From Trissonchulus latispiculum (taxonomy: Eukaryota; Nematoda; Enoplea; Enoplida; Ironidae), in contig JASAND010013270.1 of NCBI GenBank assembly GCA_030248195.1, positions 37,716 to 101,715 on the forward strand: 64,000 nucleotides of DNA. Direction: 5' to 3'. A program made the position numbers and the translations under genes. Under the pieces are notes generated by a model, which had not been told where the DNA came from, did not search any database, and saw nothing but the letters and a program-made list of their open reading frames with translations. Of the stretch, positions 1-18,777 are shown one piece after another; position 1 is the stretch's first letter; each line of letters starts with the position of its first letter.

Positions 1-141
1 TCTGGGGACTGTCCGCCGGGCCAGTTCTGCTGCAAACAGGATTGGCGACCCTGCGACGGAGGAATCAGCCAAACCTGTCATCCGATCAGCGAAGGATGTC
101 CCAAAGGATGTGGTGTTATCGACTCCGAACTTGTCTGCTAA
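1..141 (+). CDS. 3' end of a cysteine-rich secreted protein gene (partial)
   Basis: The first reading frame is open from base 1 to a TAA at 139-141 and encodes 46 residues, of which eight are cysteines, including a CC pair; glycine and proline are also frequent. An AATAAA signal follows 33 bases after the stop, so this looks like the last coding exon of a gene that starts before the window. Dense, regularly spaced cysteines are typical of disulphide-rich extracellular domains or secreted venom- or cuticle-type proteins, but I do not recognise the family. Neither the upstream exon nor a splice acceptor can be judged because the window cuts it. No function is assigned. Confidence 0.6.
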   Translation, partial: SGDCPPGQFCCKQDWRPCDGGISQTCHPISEGCPKGCGVIDSELVC

Positions 142-174
142 AAGTGTAGTCTTTGAGTAATGTAGCATTTGCAA

Positions 175-180
175 AATAAA
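175..180 (+). terminator. Poly(A) signal of the cysteine-rich gene
   Basis: AATAAA lies 33 bases after the stop codon of the partial gene at the left edge, followed by a T-rich stretch. Confidence 0.6.
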
Positions 181-705
181 GAGTTTACAATCGCTTTTCT
201 GTGTCTGTCCCTCTAGGACTGTATTCTAAATGTGGATTTCCAAATGTGAAGAAATACAGTAACAGATAAAATCAAATTAATATATACAGGATGTTATGGT
301 TTTCAGTAGATTCTTAAGTTTTGCGAGTGTGACATTTTCAAAAAGATGTGTAACGTAACTTACAGAATTACTGAAATTATTAGTTGTTACTGACAATCGC
401 ATATTCTTAATGATTGTCGTTTTTTCATTCCCCCTCCTGCACAAAATATTGCGTCAAAAAATTGAAAACTTCTTAACTAGGACAAAGCGTAGGGTTCTAT
501 ATCCGAGACATTAGCCTGAATTTGCCATATACAGAAATAACAGGAGCTGACTTGCATTTAAATTTCTGAATTTGCCAATACTTGCTGTAGGTTCTATTTT
601 TTCTGCATTTTCTTTCTAATTCTAATTTTGTTTTTCTCGCATGGCCTTAGATTTTTGGACTTGTTCACAAAAATTGGTCATATCAGCTAGTATTCCAACT
701 GCCCT
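181..705. other. Intergenic, nothing recognised
   Basis: AT-rich sequence between the left-edge gene and the piggyBac-like element. It has no long open frame, RNA fold or repeat that I can support. Confidence 0.5.
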
Positions 706-709
706 TTAA

Positions 710-1321
710 CCCTTTCCCGCATGAGGGTTCGCAAATTCAGCAGTGACAAATGACCGATTTCACAATTTTGGCTGCCGTTTTTTACTGGGAGCAGCTAGAG
801 AGATGAGACTGCCACCAATCGATAGAGAATTAATTCCGCTACATTTTATAATTTAGGTTTGAAGGGTCCCCGATGCACCTAGAAAAAGTTAGAAGCCATC
901 AAATTCGAGCAAAGTTGAAATTTCCCCCAAACTGTCACTTCTGATAATGGACAAAGCTGGTTGCAGCTGTTGCGATTTCTGTAGCAGCAAAATGAGACCT
1001 AGCCCAAATAAATCTACGAGACAGCCTCTATAATTTGGATCGAGTGTCATTTCTGCAAGCATTTTGAAGCCAGCTCCAGAAATCTCCCAATTAAATACCC
1101 AAACATGGTACAGTTTTGGTCAAACTTTCGCATTTATCTTAAGGCTGTAGATACAAAAGGACAGAAAATAGTTTAGAGATATTCTTTCAGGATGTTGCGG
1201 ACGTGCGTTGGATAAAAAGGCACCGGAGATCTGGCATTGGCCGGACTAACATTTTTTGCACTGACCACAACCCGTCCATTTTTACCCCTGTTACAGATTT
1301 GTAACGTTATGCGGGAAAGGG
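710..1321. mobile_element. piggyBac-like non-autonomous element (MITE)
   Basis: The element begins CCCTTTCCCGCAT and ends with the exact inverse, ATGCGGGAAAGGG. It is flanked on both sides by TTAA (706-709 and 1322-1325). A TTAA target duplication with ends starting CCC is the hallmark of the piggyBac superfamily. The 612-bp interior has no transposase frame, so it would depend on an enzyme supplied elsewhere. The perfect 13-bp inverted ends suggest the copy is not very old. Confidence 0.85.
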
Positions 1322-1325
1322 TTAA

Positions 1326-1895
1326 AACCAGTACGAACCGATTATTCAATTAATTGTAGTACTCGATATGTAGTACACCTACAAACGTATGTGGCTGAGT
1401 TACTCCCTCACGACAAGGGAAATTCCTTGATTCACTTTTTGGATAAAACGATTTCGCCTTAAAAAGCTGCCTTTTCAGTCAATTTGCGGACATTTCCTCT
1501 CTTTTTCGATTCAATAATTCAGCAGGATAGCGCCCAAACCTTTATCAAGAATTTCGTCAAAATCACCTTGGCAACTTAGTATAGGAAGTATCCTGGGGAA
1601 AATTACCTTTGCGTTTCTTGAGACGGGCATGGTTTGGTATTATTAATTCATTTCATAAGTCATCATCTTTTATTGCATATTAAGGTTCTGTGATATTCCT
1701 GTCCACGTCCTGGAAAAGTCGCACAGAATAAGAGTGAAGCGTTGAAAATTTTGATTATATTCGTTTAAATTTAGAGTATATATTAGTTTTTCATCTCTAG
1801 TAGCCGAATTATTAAGATATGCTCCAGACATACTTGCTTATAAGCGTTTATGATGTCTCATAAGCACGTTCCTCTTTATCAAACCTAAAGAAACA
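1326..1895. other. Upstream region of the glutamate-receptor-like gene
   Basis: AT-rich sequence with no clear promoter motif. A possible splice acceptor (AAAG after a pyrimidine-rich run near 1868-1890) precedes the receptor ATG, so an upstream exon carrying a signal peptide cannot be excluded. Confidence 0.35.
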
Positions 1896-3557
1896 ATGGA
1901 TATTCGAAGACCAATTCGAGCAGTTTTCCAACTGGAGCCGCCCTTTACAAATCCCTGCATTCTCAGCCACAATTGTTCCCTGCTCCAGGGTGGACTGAAC
2001 TTTGACATATTCGATGCGGTGATGGGACGGCTGGGACTTGACTACGTGCTGGTCCCGGCGCGCCATGACTCCACGGGTTGGCGTGACGAGAATGGGACCT
2101 GGCACGGAATAATTGGACAGATCAGATCAGGAGAGGCAGACATGTCGGCGTCCCTGATCGCGATCCGACCAGATCGCATGGCCGGAGCTGAGTTCAGTCA
2201 GCCGGCCTCGTCTGTTCACTATGGATTCCTTGTTCAGAATCCGGGTAAGACTTGCGACGAAACAGCTGTGAACTGTACATGTCCTGTGAACTACTGAGTT
2301 TATAATAGGAAGAGTAAGACACTTAGCGCTTCTTAATGTATCAAGTCTGCAATATGCTCGAAACATGGTCGAATCATGGGGGGGGCAATGTGTAAACATA
2401 CTCAAGCTTAGAGTAAAGACGAAGAACAATCTGTTTATACTGAGTTCTGCTCCAGAGGGATAGAACAACGGCACTTTTCTGTTATAGGCGAAGAAAACTT
2501 TAACAACGCCTCCTTCCTTTCGAGGCCTTGGGATAGCACAGTGTGGAGCTACTTTCTGATCTCAAATATCCTGGTAATTTGTCTTGGGTCATTGATCCGG
2601 CATTGGCTCAGCAGTCAACCGCTGGACATACTCGACTCCATCAACAAGGCAACCATGCACTTCACTCGTGTCATTTGGCGGCAAACGTGCTTTGACGGTT
2701 CGAAATTCCACAGCTATAGGGTTCTACTGGTCATCTGGGAATTCGCTCTGTTTTTCCTGATGAATTTCTACCAGGCATCGCTGTTCGCATCGTTGATCGT
2801 TAGGACAAAACCGATTACACCCTTTCGCACACTGGACGAGTTGATAAGTTTGATCAAAGCTAAGGACAAAACGCTAATCGCATGGAAAGACGACATGCCG
2901 AGTTTCGTGCAGACCCTTGGCGCCGATACCCTAGAAAAGGACGACCAACGTTTGGTCAAACTCGTCTCGGGTCTGAGAATTCATGGACCGTTCATTGTTG
3001 ATACAAGGGAAGAAATGTTGCAACTAATTGCAGCAAACAGTTCCTATGTCGCCTACGACTCAACATACAAACTGTCCTATTGGTCAGCAAACTTTTGTAA
3101 CCTAACCGTCCTACAGGACGAGTCAACCTTCCCACAGTGGTTGAGTTTCGCTTTTCCACCGCGGAGCAAACTGGCAAAGTATGTCAGTCAGGTGATGAAT
3201 CCACAGGACCAAACCATTCACCAGTTCGTTCAGGAACTCTACCAGATCTATTCGGCGAAAACACAGTGTCAGAAGGCGGCAACGAAAACCGGAAAGGGTC
3301 TGAGCTTAAAGAAGGTAATGGGCGCGTCCCAGCTGTGGTTTGCTGGTATGATTTCGGGGATATTTGTTATGGTATTTGAGGTGTGCTGTCACTACAATTG
3401 TCGATCCAATAATGCCTATCGGCTTTCGTCGGCAATGCGAGCAAAGCAGAGCCTAGATGGAAGTGTCAAGAAGACGATCAGTGCACATGGACATGCACGA
3501 AACAGTCATTCGTTTCAGCACAGCTGCCATGAGTATATGATTTCTGAAGCTTTGTGA
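1896..3557 (+). CDS. Ionotropic glutamate receptor-like channel (IR/iGluR family)
   Basis: The gene has two exons, 1896-2244 and 2488-3557, joined across a 243-bp intron with GTAAGA donor and TATAG acceptor. The product is 472 aa. Residues 1-116 form the S1 half of a ligand-binding domain, ending in a typical block with Arg94 at the place of the ligand-binding arginine before EFSQP. TM1 is about 135-154, followed by the pore region. TM3 is about 194-221, with FYQASLFASLI replacing the usual SYTANL-type motif. S2 follows, with Asp307 (AYDSTY) at the position of the ligand-binding acidic residue, and TM4 is about 396-418. There is no amino-terminal domain and no visible signal peptide, so the protein resembles short variant ionotropic receptors rather than AMPA/kainate/NMDA subunits. 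It should be a plasma-membrane cation channel subunit; the ligand is unknown. A signal-peptide exon could lie upstream. Confidence 0.85.
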
Positions 3558-3640
3558 CAACTTGTTTTATCTCTGAAACACATGAAATGGCATTTAGTGG
3601 TTACTGCCAGTCCTGGGCAAAGAATACATTTAAACACTAT

Positions 3641-3646
3641 AATAAA
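3641..3646 (+). terminator. Poly(A) signal of the receptor gene
   Basis: AATAAA lies 83 bases after the receptor stop codon, in AT-rich sequence. Confidence 0.55.
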
Positions 3647-3978
3647 TCTGGCTGGCCCTGATAAGACGGCACACTTTGAGACACCACTTACAAATAATAA
3701 TCATAAATATTGAATTATTAAGGCTAGACTTTGCTATTTATTCTACGTTGGTGACTTAATTCTCATTCGAAGATCATTTTCTTAATTACGTCTCGTCTGT
3801 CAGTTTGTTAAAGCTGTTTCCAGTGTCCACAAGGTTTACTCATTCAGTTCAAGGATTACGGACTAGGAATAGGCTGTACATAAAGTAGGCTTCGCCAAAT
3901 GTTGCTCAAAATTTTGGCCAATTCCAGCTCGAATAAATCAAATTTTATTTTCTGCCTTAAGTTCGTGCGGAAAAGGGC
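3647..3978. other. Intergenic, nothing recognised
   Basis: AT-rich sequence between the receptor poly(A) signal and a SINE copy, with no supportable gene. Confidence 0.4.
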
Positions 3979-4256
3979 TTGGACATGTAGCGCTTCTACC
4001 ACGGCTGGTGGACCAAGAAGAAACCAAGGACAAACCCAAGACGGGAGGCGTCAGGCACCCTCGTAACCATCAAGCCAGGACCTAGAAGAGAAAAGGGAAG
4101 AGGGAGGTTCCGCTTTTCACTCACCATTGAGAGTAAAGAATTGGCCCAACCGGGGTTCAAACCACGGCTCTTCTGATCCCGGGACAGACGTGCTAACCCA
4201 AACCCACTATACCACAGGGCCATCAGCTGAACTCCCATATCAGGCTTATCAATCCT
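3979..4256 (-). mobile_element. tRNA-derived SINE, family 1, copy 1
   Basis: Read on the minus strand, a tRNA-like head with a box-A-type GTGGTATAGTGGGT and a box-B-type GGTTTGAACCC is followed by a body of about 150 bp (start TTACTCTCAATGG, then CTCCCTCTTCCC and GGTCCTGG). The same body and the same upstream leader (GATTGATAAGCCTG then AGTTCAGCTGATGG) recur at 26439-26700, and a 5'-shortened copy is at 49052-49255. The long open frame across this copy is a by-product of the SINE consensus and not a protein. Confidence 0.8.
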
Positions 4257-4399
4257 TCCTATGCCTGCTTCCCTTACAATATGAATAGTAAACAACATTT
4301 TATTGAGCATTGCAAAACCTCAGAACGTAGAATAAGGTCACAAGACCAATATGCAACCATACAATCAGTTATTTCTCTGCAACGTTGTATTTTATTTAG

Positions 4400-6342
4400 G
4401 GCATATTTCTTTAAAGATTAAAATGATTGGATTAAACGGATTAAAAAGCAGCCGGGTTAAAATTTTAATTTCTATTTCTTTAATGCAGGATTAAACGGAT
4501 TAAAATAAACTCGTTTAATCGGACCATTTTTAATCCGCGGATTAAACGTGTTGATTTTAATCCATTTAATAAGCCATTAAAGAAATAGCGATTAAAAATA
4601 TTAATCCGCCAACTTTTAATCCGTTTAATCCGCGTAGCTGCACGAGGATTTAAAGTTAGTTGAAAATGCAGGCGGAGGATTAAACGGATTAAAATTAATC
4701 TTTAAAGAAACAGCGACTAAGCAGGTCGGAGTAAAATTAACTCGTTGAGTATTTAATCCGAAGTGTGAATAAAGAAACAGGATTAGACTAAAATTTTAAT
4801 CCTAGGTGCATTAAACAAATAGGATTAAATTTAAGGGGGGGGCTACGAACGGTTTTGCCCAACTTCTTCAGAGAGATCTACCTTTTGCCATATGATTAGC
4901 TAACATATCAAGGTTAAATAGTCCGTAGTGGGCATTATTATATCTAACACGCACGGATTCTGGCACTACGCCAAAGTTGAAATTTTGGTGCGAAAAGTGG
5001 GTTTTTTGAAAAAGCTTTTCTGAACTCTGGTGGATTAACGATTTGACCAATTCTGAAACTTTTTGCCACAAATGTTAACTGTTTCTTGTGCTAAATATTA
5101 AAAGTATTCCGGCTTTCGAGCGTTGCTTCCTTCTTTAGTTATAACAGCTCAAAGTTTGAAATTTTGCAAAAAGTTGCGAGGTGACCGTGCGCCGTTTTCG
5201 ATCTAATAAAATTGGCAGCCCCTAGCCTACCCCAGCTTTTTACCAGTTATTAGGCACTAATAGGGGCATACTGTCTGTGAGTTTCAAGGGCTTTGGTTTT
5301 CTGGTTAGTGTGCTAGCCAACTTTTCGTCAAGAAATAACCCTTATTTTTGGGCCTGAAAAGCTAGCTAAGCGCAGTAAAAATGGGGTCAAAAAATTTTTT
5401 GTCTCCGATTTTGCCGAAAAGGTGCTTACAGGGGTTATTTGACCTGCTGAATCAGAATATGAAATCCGTTTTTCGATATGACGCTTCCTTCGTTCAGTAT
5501 GCGCTTACAACTGTCTTAGACCTTTTTGGAGCGATCGCCGTTCATACTTCGAGAAATCAATCTAGCATTTTTAAATATTGAAGCGAGGTTTAGTGACCTA
5601 AGCTGTCTGCACATCTTGGTACACTCACTGGCCTGTAATGCGCAAGGTTTCAGCCGATTCTGCCACAGTACTCTGGAGTAATTGACTCACATCTTCGAAA
5701 TGGCACCAAAAAACAGTGACAATATCGATAATGTCATCTAGCACTGCGAACGCAGGGATTAACGAAATCACGTCATTTTTACATAAGTTAAGACAGATAC
5801 TTGGAGTATTAATCGGAGCAAAGTTGGGCTCCTTTGATAAACCACAGCTCATTAGACGTTAGTTAACCTCCACCCGTATAGACCTACAACACCCAATTTT
5901 TCGCATTTTGATTGTATCGCGCAGAAAAGTATACACTGATCTAAGGATTATTTTACACGATATCAAAGCGCTATATGTTAGTACTATTTCTGGAAAATTT
6001 GGGTACCGTACCTTGGCCATAGCGATCAGGGCGAGGCAAAGTTTCTGTACGTGTCATGCCGAGCTTTGGACCGACAACACCAACTTCTGATGGGTCCACA
6101 GGACGCTACGCTGCATCTAATTCTTTCAAACTTTAAACTATTTTACACTAAACCTAATACTATTATATGGCAAAAGATTAGCTAGCTTTTCCAACATTGA
6201 ACTTTTAGTGAAATTCGTAGCCCCCCCCTTAATCCGTTTAACTCGTTTAACTCGCTGGATTAAATTTTAATCCGTTTGATCCGAGGTGCTGTTTCTTTAA
6301 TAATTTTAATCTAATCCGTTTAATCTTTAAAGAAATAGGGCC
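4400..6342. mobile_element. Large fold-back element with GGATTAAAC word arrays
   Basis: The left end reads GGCATATTTCTTTAAAGATT. The inverted right end reads GGCCCTATTTCTTTAAAGATT. A TTAG direct repeat (4396-4399, 6343-6346) may be the target duplication. About 450 bp at the left and 125 bp at the right are packed with GGATTAAAC/GTTTAATCC words and TTTAAAGAAA phrases. Both arrays stop at a poly-G/poly-C run next to CTACGAA (4838-4853, inverted at 6216-6232). The 1.36-kb core has no transposase and only short open frames. The end sequence hints at a PIF/Harbinger-type element, but this is tentative. Confidence 0.65.
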
Positions 6343-6386
6343 TTAGACAATTTCAAATAATTTGCAACCATTTGTACTAGCCAGCG

Positions 6387-12936
<6,550 letters not shown>

Positions 12937-12944
12937 TTGTGACT

Positions 12945-12950
12945 AATAAA
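12945..12950 (+). terminator. Poly(A) signal of the 12-cysteine gene
   Basis: AATAAA lies eight bases after the stop of exon 2. Confidence 0.6.
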
Positions 12951-15900
12951 ATTAGAAAGTTTTAGTTTATTCGTAGATTAATATTTTATCATATGTTATG
13001 GTTTTCAGGGAAATCTTGTCACATCAGAAACCCTGGGCAAGACTGTAATTACGACAGTCTTTTATATTTGCCGAGAATTAACTTGGATGCAATTCTATTT
13101 TCTTTGATTCCAGTTAAGTCTTCGCTAAAGCTACGGATCCAGCTCAAAATTGGACACTGTTTACTTTACTTCAGCTATAACTAAATCATTTACAGTTCAT
13201 TATCGCACAGATTGTCGCACTCAGTTTCAATTTTCTTTACGCATCGGAAATCAGGAACATCAAAGATGATAATCAAATCTGGTAAAAACCATTCGTCTGA
13301 TTTAACTAGTCTAGTAATTGCTCTCTGAGTCAGACATAGTGTTAGCTTCGTACAACTACTGGAGCATTGCACTGTCAGTAGTCAAACTTTGTGTTGTAAA
13401 CCGCGCTTATTATTTACGTCCATTGGAGTCAACAATGTAGTCATTAATGGTTTAAAGTGTCGCTAAACATAATGAGTCGATAATATAAAAAGTACATATT
13501 TCTGTTTATGCAAAAGAGAATCCACATAAAACTAAACCGTCAGAGCTGCTTTGGCTTTTGCATTAATCCTCCTACTATTTAATGTGTACTCTAGTTACTG
13601 TGGTGACTCGCGATTACTCCAGAGTTGGACATGGACACATTTTTGCTGAGCGCGACCGCTCGCTCCGCGACCGCAGCCCGCAGGCTAATTTTGTGACCGC
13701 ACAATTTTGAGTAATTGACCTTTAATACTGTGCAAAATTCCACTTTTTCCCTATTCTAAAGTTTTTTCAATGTAACCGCAGCATGTACATATTCCGTTTC
13801 AGGCTGGTGCAGCTTCGATATACCATTTTCCATAGCACAATTGAAAATTACTTACAAACTTAATTTAAGATAATTTCATTAAGTGCTAACTCCGTTTATC
13901 TCAAGATGCAGCAACAGGCACAGAAGGACCTTTCCCACCTGCCACACCTAGTACTGATCTGCGATAAATTCTAGTTAGCAAACTCTTTCAACCTAAATTT
14001 AAACTAGAGCTAATAACTGTAATGTGATGAAAACTTAGCGTATGACATTCCAATGAGATCATTGAACCAACGTCCTGAATGAAAAAGGGTAGTCGTGTTC
14101 GAGCTGTGTCGTTGACAGAGGAAGAAAGTTAGTTCCAGGAGGAGAGGATGACCGTGATCTGCAGACACATCTTTGAGATCATTGAAATATTTGAGATGGA
14201 GATCTTGAGATGCGAGATCATTTATTACTGAGGAAATTAGATAGATTGACCAGCGATTGATGGGAAGCATAAAGGCAGAGATTGATCAGGAAAACAAAAA
14301 AACCAAACGAGATCAAGTGCAGAGAGATCAATCCGTAGTATGAGATCATTTGGCATGGAGTGTACAAATAAGGCGAGGTCAGGAGAGAAAGAAATTGCGT
14401 GTATATGCATTGAACTTTTAGAAGTATTTCCTTGATTTCACTCTAAAATATTCATAAGTGGATGCTAACTTCGTGAAAAATCAATTTGAATTCTACTATT
14501 GTCTACGGTCTAAGGCCAGAGTTAGCTAATACACAAATTCTCAAAAATTGGGCGCGCAGTCTATTCAGTCTTGATCTGGAGCCCACTCTGACCAGTCGGT
14601 TTCTTATTCGTCTACTTTCACTATTCACTGTGACCCTTTCGCGGGTATTTTTGGACGGGATGGGGGATCACCTTCCCTTTACCCTAAAGGTTTGTATCTG
14701 GCGGTTTTTGTTCATCTTTATTATATATCAAAGCGCTTGTGCTGTTTTTTTCTTTAATATTATTGAAAATGTTCTTTTTGATTTGTGCCTCTGTTACTTT
14801 TGATGTTTAGTGCCTTTTGTTTAAAATTAGTAAATTCGTGACAATTTAGATTAGGGCTGTGTCGTCTTTTATTTAGTCGGTTAGCGGTTAAGCGTGGGAA
14901 TAGTCAGACATATAGACACTCATTCACGAACTTTCAACTCCTTGTTGAAAATCAAATTATCTTTACTGAATATTTAAATTCTACACTTCTTCTATTTAAT
15001 TTTATTATCGCACCATGCTCCTGCAAGGTATAGGAGCGGATCCCGTATTAATTTCCAATCAGCGCAAAACCTTTCCATGTTAGCTTCTAAATCTTATTGA
15101 AATTTCTGCTTTTTTATTACCACAAAGAGCTACTAATTAACGTACATGTCAACTGTTACTTGAACAAAATGGTACTAATTTCAGAAAGGGTTCGATAGTG
15201 GTCCCGGAGTGCCTAAACTTGAAAATTTCAAATCTTTTGTATTTTGCTGGTAGCTCATTGAAATGAACAGAAACCCATAAAGAACCCATCAAAATTGAAA
15301 TTAGACAAAAGGGGTTAAACAAATTTAAAACTGGAAGCTGCAGCAAGTGTCCAAATAGACAGCAGCTGCTGTCTGTCCAAATATCCAAAACATTTTAGCA
15401 AATTAAAACAAAATAAACAGCAAGTGAGATTCGTCCAAAGAGGTGACAATATTTTGTAAACGAAGGGAAATTTGAAAACAAGGAAACGTTTACTACTAAT
15501 TGGCCTGAATTACCAGGATTTGATAGAAATCTGAGGTCATTGCGCTCAAAGAAAGTTTGAGCACGACCGCGACCGCCTGCGAGTACCATCGACCGCGTCC
15601 AGCTCTGGTTTACTCTACAGTCAACATTCACCCAACTGTACCTATAAATTAGGCTATCCCAAACATTCAAATCAGTTCTTGCTCTGAACATATCAGCAAG
15701 GAAACGGGTACAGTTTAGCGAATACAAAATAGCTCAAATTGTGCCTGGCTGAATCCCAAGTAGTGAGACAGTGGGACTTGATTACTGCAGTTAAATAGGT
15801 GTATCCTGGTGCCAAGTTAACGTCTAATTAACCTATCTTAACTTTAACCAATGAAGTTCAGGAGGTCGTCGGGTACCAACGGTCGCCGGTCTCCGTGTTA

Positions 15901-17345
15901 CAGTTACCTACTTTTGGGTACTATTCATCCCCATTTGTGTCCAAAAACAAGACAAATTTTAGAATCCACGGTCAATCAATCCAGTTAAGATACTACAATT
16001 TAGTATTTACGCTAGTTATTCCGTGGAAATTGTGCACAGTATCCTGACTTTCCAAGCGGAAGTCTTATAATTGAAGTCCTGACAAATTGAGTAAATTGTG
16101 ATTTAATTATCTTCACGTCGCCTTGAACTGTATTAGATCGGGATTTGATTCGAGAACAAGGTGGACCAGAGTTTTTAGTTACGGAGGCCTTGTTTAGGTA
16201 GCATAATTAGTTGACCTCAAAGTTCCATTGAGCGGTCAACTAATTATTAGGTAATTTTAGGATAGAATTTGACTTACTATTTCGAGCCATTTCACCAGTG
16301 TAGTGTATCGTATCGTATTGGAATCAAGTTTGCCCGACCCCCAAACTTGTGCAACTAGAAAGGGCTGAGAGAATAAGAATTGGAAGGTAGACGTGAAAGA
16401 GACCTCTCAGTACCTAAATTGGCTAAAGGCATTGACTAACCGATATTCGTCTCATTACATATATACATCAATTTAACCCTCTACCTGTAGGCATTATTAC
16501 TGCAAAATTACAATCACAAGCCGAGAAACGGCGTTTGAACAATTTGTTCCGACTGTTATTTACTTCAACCTAACTCCCTCTTACTTTCTCATACTACAAT
16601 GTAGAGACTGGGTGCAAGAAGATGAAGTGGTGAGGACGTCAAAAGCTTTAATTTGCTATATATAATTTGGCTGTATTCGGAAAATTTGAAAATATGCCAT
16701 ATTTTGACTACAGGCCTCCGTCAATGCACTGAGGTTGTGTCCACAGCTAAACACCAGTGAAACTTTGTACGCATCTCCCTTTCCATATGTTATGTGTAAA
16801 TTGGCACACCGAATAAGGTTGGTAACGGTATATTGTGTTTACCCGACTTATGGGCCATCATATCCAAAAATTTGAGAGAATGACGTATTTTGAGGCAAAG
16901 CTCCCAAGCAGCAGCAGCAGGGATTGTGCGTATGCAAATTTCTATTGTGCGTTGTGTTAATACGCGAAACCTGTGCAGTAAATGGTTAGTTCAGGCCATG
17001 ACGAAACATTTCTTTCGTGACATTTTTGTAACTGGGAATTGTGCAAACACCGACTTCACCTAACTGTCCTAACTTTTTCGTTTTCCCATGTTTAGCACGT
17101 GTCGGGATCACCTTTGGAGGACTATTGTGAATGATAGGGGAAAGTTTTGCAGCAAACATAACTGTCCTGTTTTGTGGACCCACGTGAAGTACAAAATATG
17201 TGAAAAGAGAAAAATCGGAGATGGTCGAAAATTCGCCCCCCTTTTACTCAGAGTTAGTGATTTCAGGGGGGGCGGATTGAGTTGCCGTCATTGGCGACCA
17301 TACATTAACACAGGGTTGGGTACTGGGGGGGGGGGGGGGTGGTTG
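12951..17345. other. Gene-poor intergenic stretch
   Basis: About 4.4 kb of AT-rich sequence without a supportable gene. Small features include repeated GAGATCA words at 14035-14350, a GCGACCGC-rich spot at 13655-13690 with an echo at 15557-15600, and a short GCAGCAGCAGCAG run near 16910. The open frames here (for example 14486-14803) have no signal, motif or splice context that would support them. Confidence 0.5.
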
Positions 17346-17555
17346 CTTGTCCCCAAAAAATTTTGAGGGGGCTTGTACCTTGAACAAAAACTTTCAGGGG
17401 GGCTTGTACCCAAAAAATTTTGGGGGGCTTGTACCTTGAACAAAAACTTTCAGGGGGGCTTGTACCTTGAACAAAAACTTTCAGGGGGTCTTGTACCCAA
17501 AAAATTTTGAGGGGGCTTGTACCTTGAGCAAAAATTTTCAGGGGGGCTTGTACCT
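17346..17555. repeat. Minisatellite of two interleaved unit types
   Basis: The motif GGGGGCTTGTACC is repeated about seven times, followed alternately by TTGAACAAAAACTTTCA or CAAAAAATTTTGA, giving units of about 27 to 31 bp. A 13-G run (about 17326-17339) lies just to the left. The regular heptad-like peptide in either frame is a consequence of the repeat. Confidence 0.85.
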
Positions 17556-18349
17556 CAAGAATAGATTTGTAAAATGTTTCCAAAAATTAACGTTAATTTT
17601 ATCAAAATTTGCAAAAACTCTTCAATTCTTGAAAAAATTCAAAATTTTGAAAATTTTTCAAAGTTTAACGAAATGAAATTGATTTGGTAAAATGCCTCTG
17701 TAACTATGCTATATAAGGTTGGCTTATATTTTCCATTAATTTGTCTATCACTGTTATCAAGAGTACATAATAACTGGTTACATAGTTATTATGTACTCTT
17801 GTTACTGTGAAGTCGTTCGCCTGGATTATTTTTATGTGCTAAGATTCCAACATCCCGACCATTAGAGGTTAGACGTTGATAAATTTGTAGCTGACGATCT
17901 ATGGAAATTATTTGTTAGAAATAGCAGTTTGTTGAGAAGCAATTAAAAAGCCAATCGTCTGGTTAGTTTGCATGACGTAGGTGAAGCATAATGCGGCCGC
18001 CTTGAACTGGTGGCCGACGTCAAAGACGTAATTTTGTTACAGTGTAACATATGGTAGGTAATTATCAAGTTGTAATCAAAACCATATTCAGTTCAGAACT
18101 GTTTAGTTTAGTTGCTTTGCATCTAGTTCAACAGGGGTATGATTATTAGTAATAGTAGTAGTAATTGATTGGGGCCAATACTGCAGTAATCAAGCAACTA
18201 CCTTGAAATTGGATGGAAAATAATCAATCTAATATTAAATCTAGCATGGATGCTATACAAAAAATTTCTATCTCCAGGAAAAACAGGAAAACCTATTATG
18301 GAGGAAGTTGTATAAAACCAGCTATTTTACTTTTTGTTTTGTTATTTGA

Positions 18350-18351
<2 letters not shown>
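17556..18351. other. Intergenic with one hairpin element
   Basis: AT-rich sequence with nothing recognised apart from the 44-bp palindromic element annotated separately. Confidence 0.4.
17758..17801. mobile_element. 44-bp minimal hairpin with CAAGAGT ends
   Basis: CAAGAGTACATAATAACT is followed by 8 bp and then its perfect inverse. The same end sequence starts the large fold-back element at 45821 and the solo end at 44184, so this is likely a deletion derivative consisting only of the two termini. Confidence 0.7.

Positions 18352-18410
<59 letters not shown>
18352..18410. repeat. (TTA)n microsatellite
   Basis: About 19 pure TTA units; no retroelement is attached. Confidence 0.95.
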
Positions 18411-18635
18411 TTATTTGCTTTAATTAATTAGAACGAATTATTTGGAGCATTTTGCTCTTTCCTTTGTTTCTGTTAGTTCGATCAAACCGACTGCTATACT
18501 TGACTTCATTACATTATTTTATCATTATTTTTTATTTTATGTATAGTATTTATTTCTTTACTTTTTATTACACTTATTGGACAGTGAAAACTCCTTTCAA
18601 TCGATATACAATCTTTTCACTTATCGAATTGGTGT

Positions 18636-18777
18636 GATGACCGAATTAGTTTGATTTAAAAATCACTGTATCATGATCAATTAATCGCAACCAATCAGCC
18701 AGCCGATAATTTGATTAATTACTAGGTAACTAATTACCATTTGATTATCTACCAGGTAACCAATTAATTCGGTCATC
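18636..18777. mobile_element. Small inverted-repeat element
   Basis: The left end GATGACCGAATTAGTTTG is matched by the inverse of the right end (GATGACCGAATTAATTGG). The 142-bp interior has two related phrases, ACTAGGTAACTAATTA and ACCAGGTAACCAATTA. No target duplication is seen. Confidence 0.55.

Noticed and set aside
2330..2440. Receptor intron sequence slightly like the 42382 element arm
   Set aside because: Only short matches (AAGTCTGCAA.ATGCT); too weak to call a copy.
3996..4310. 104-aa minus-strand frame with LPLPFSLLGPG
   Set aside because: The same peptide recurs at 26378-26707 and 49057-49242 because all three lie in copies of a tRNA-derived SINE.
14035..14350. GAGATCA word cluster
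   Set aside because: Irregular spacing and no inverted ends; may be chance in AT-rich DNA.
14486..14803. 105-aa hydrophobic frame
   Set aside because: T-rich chance frame; no splice sites, homology or poly(A) support.
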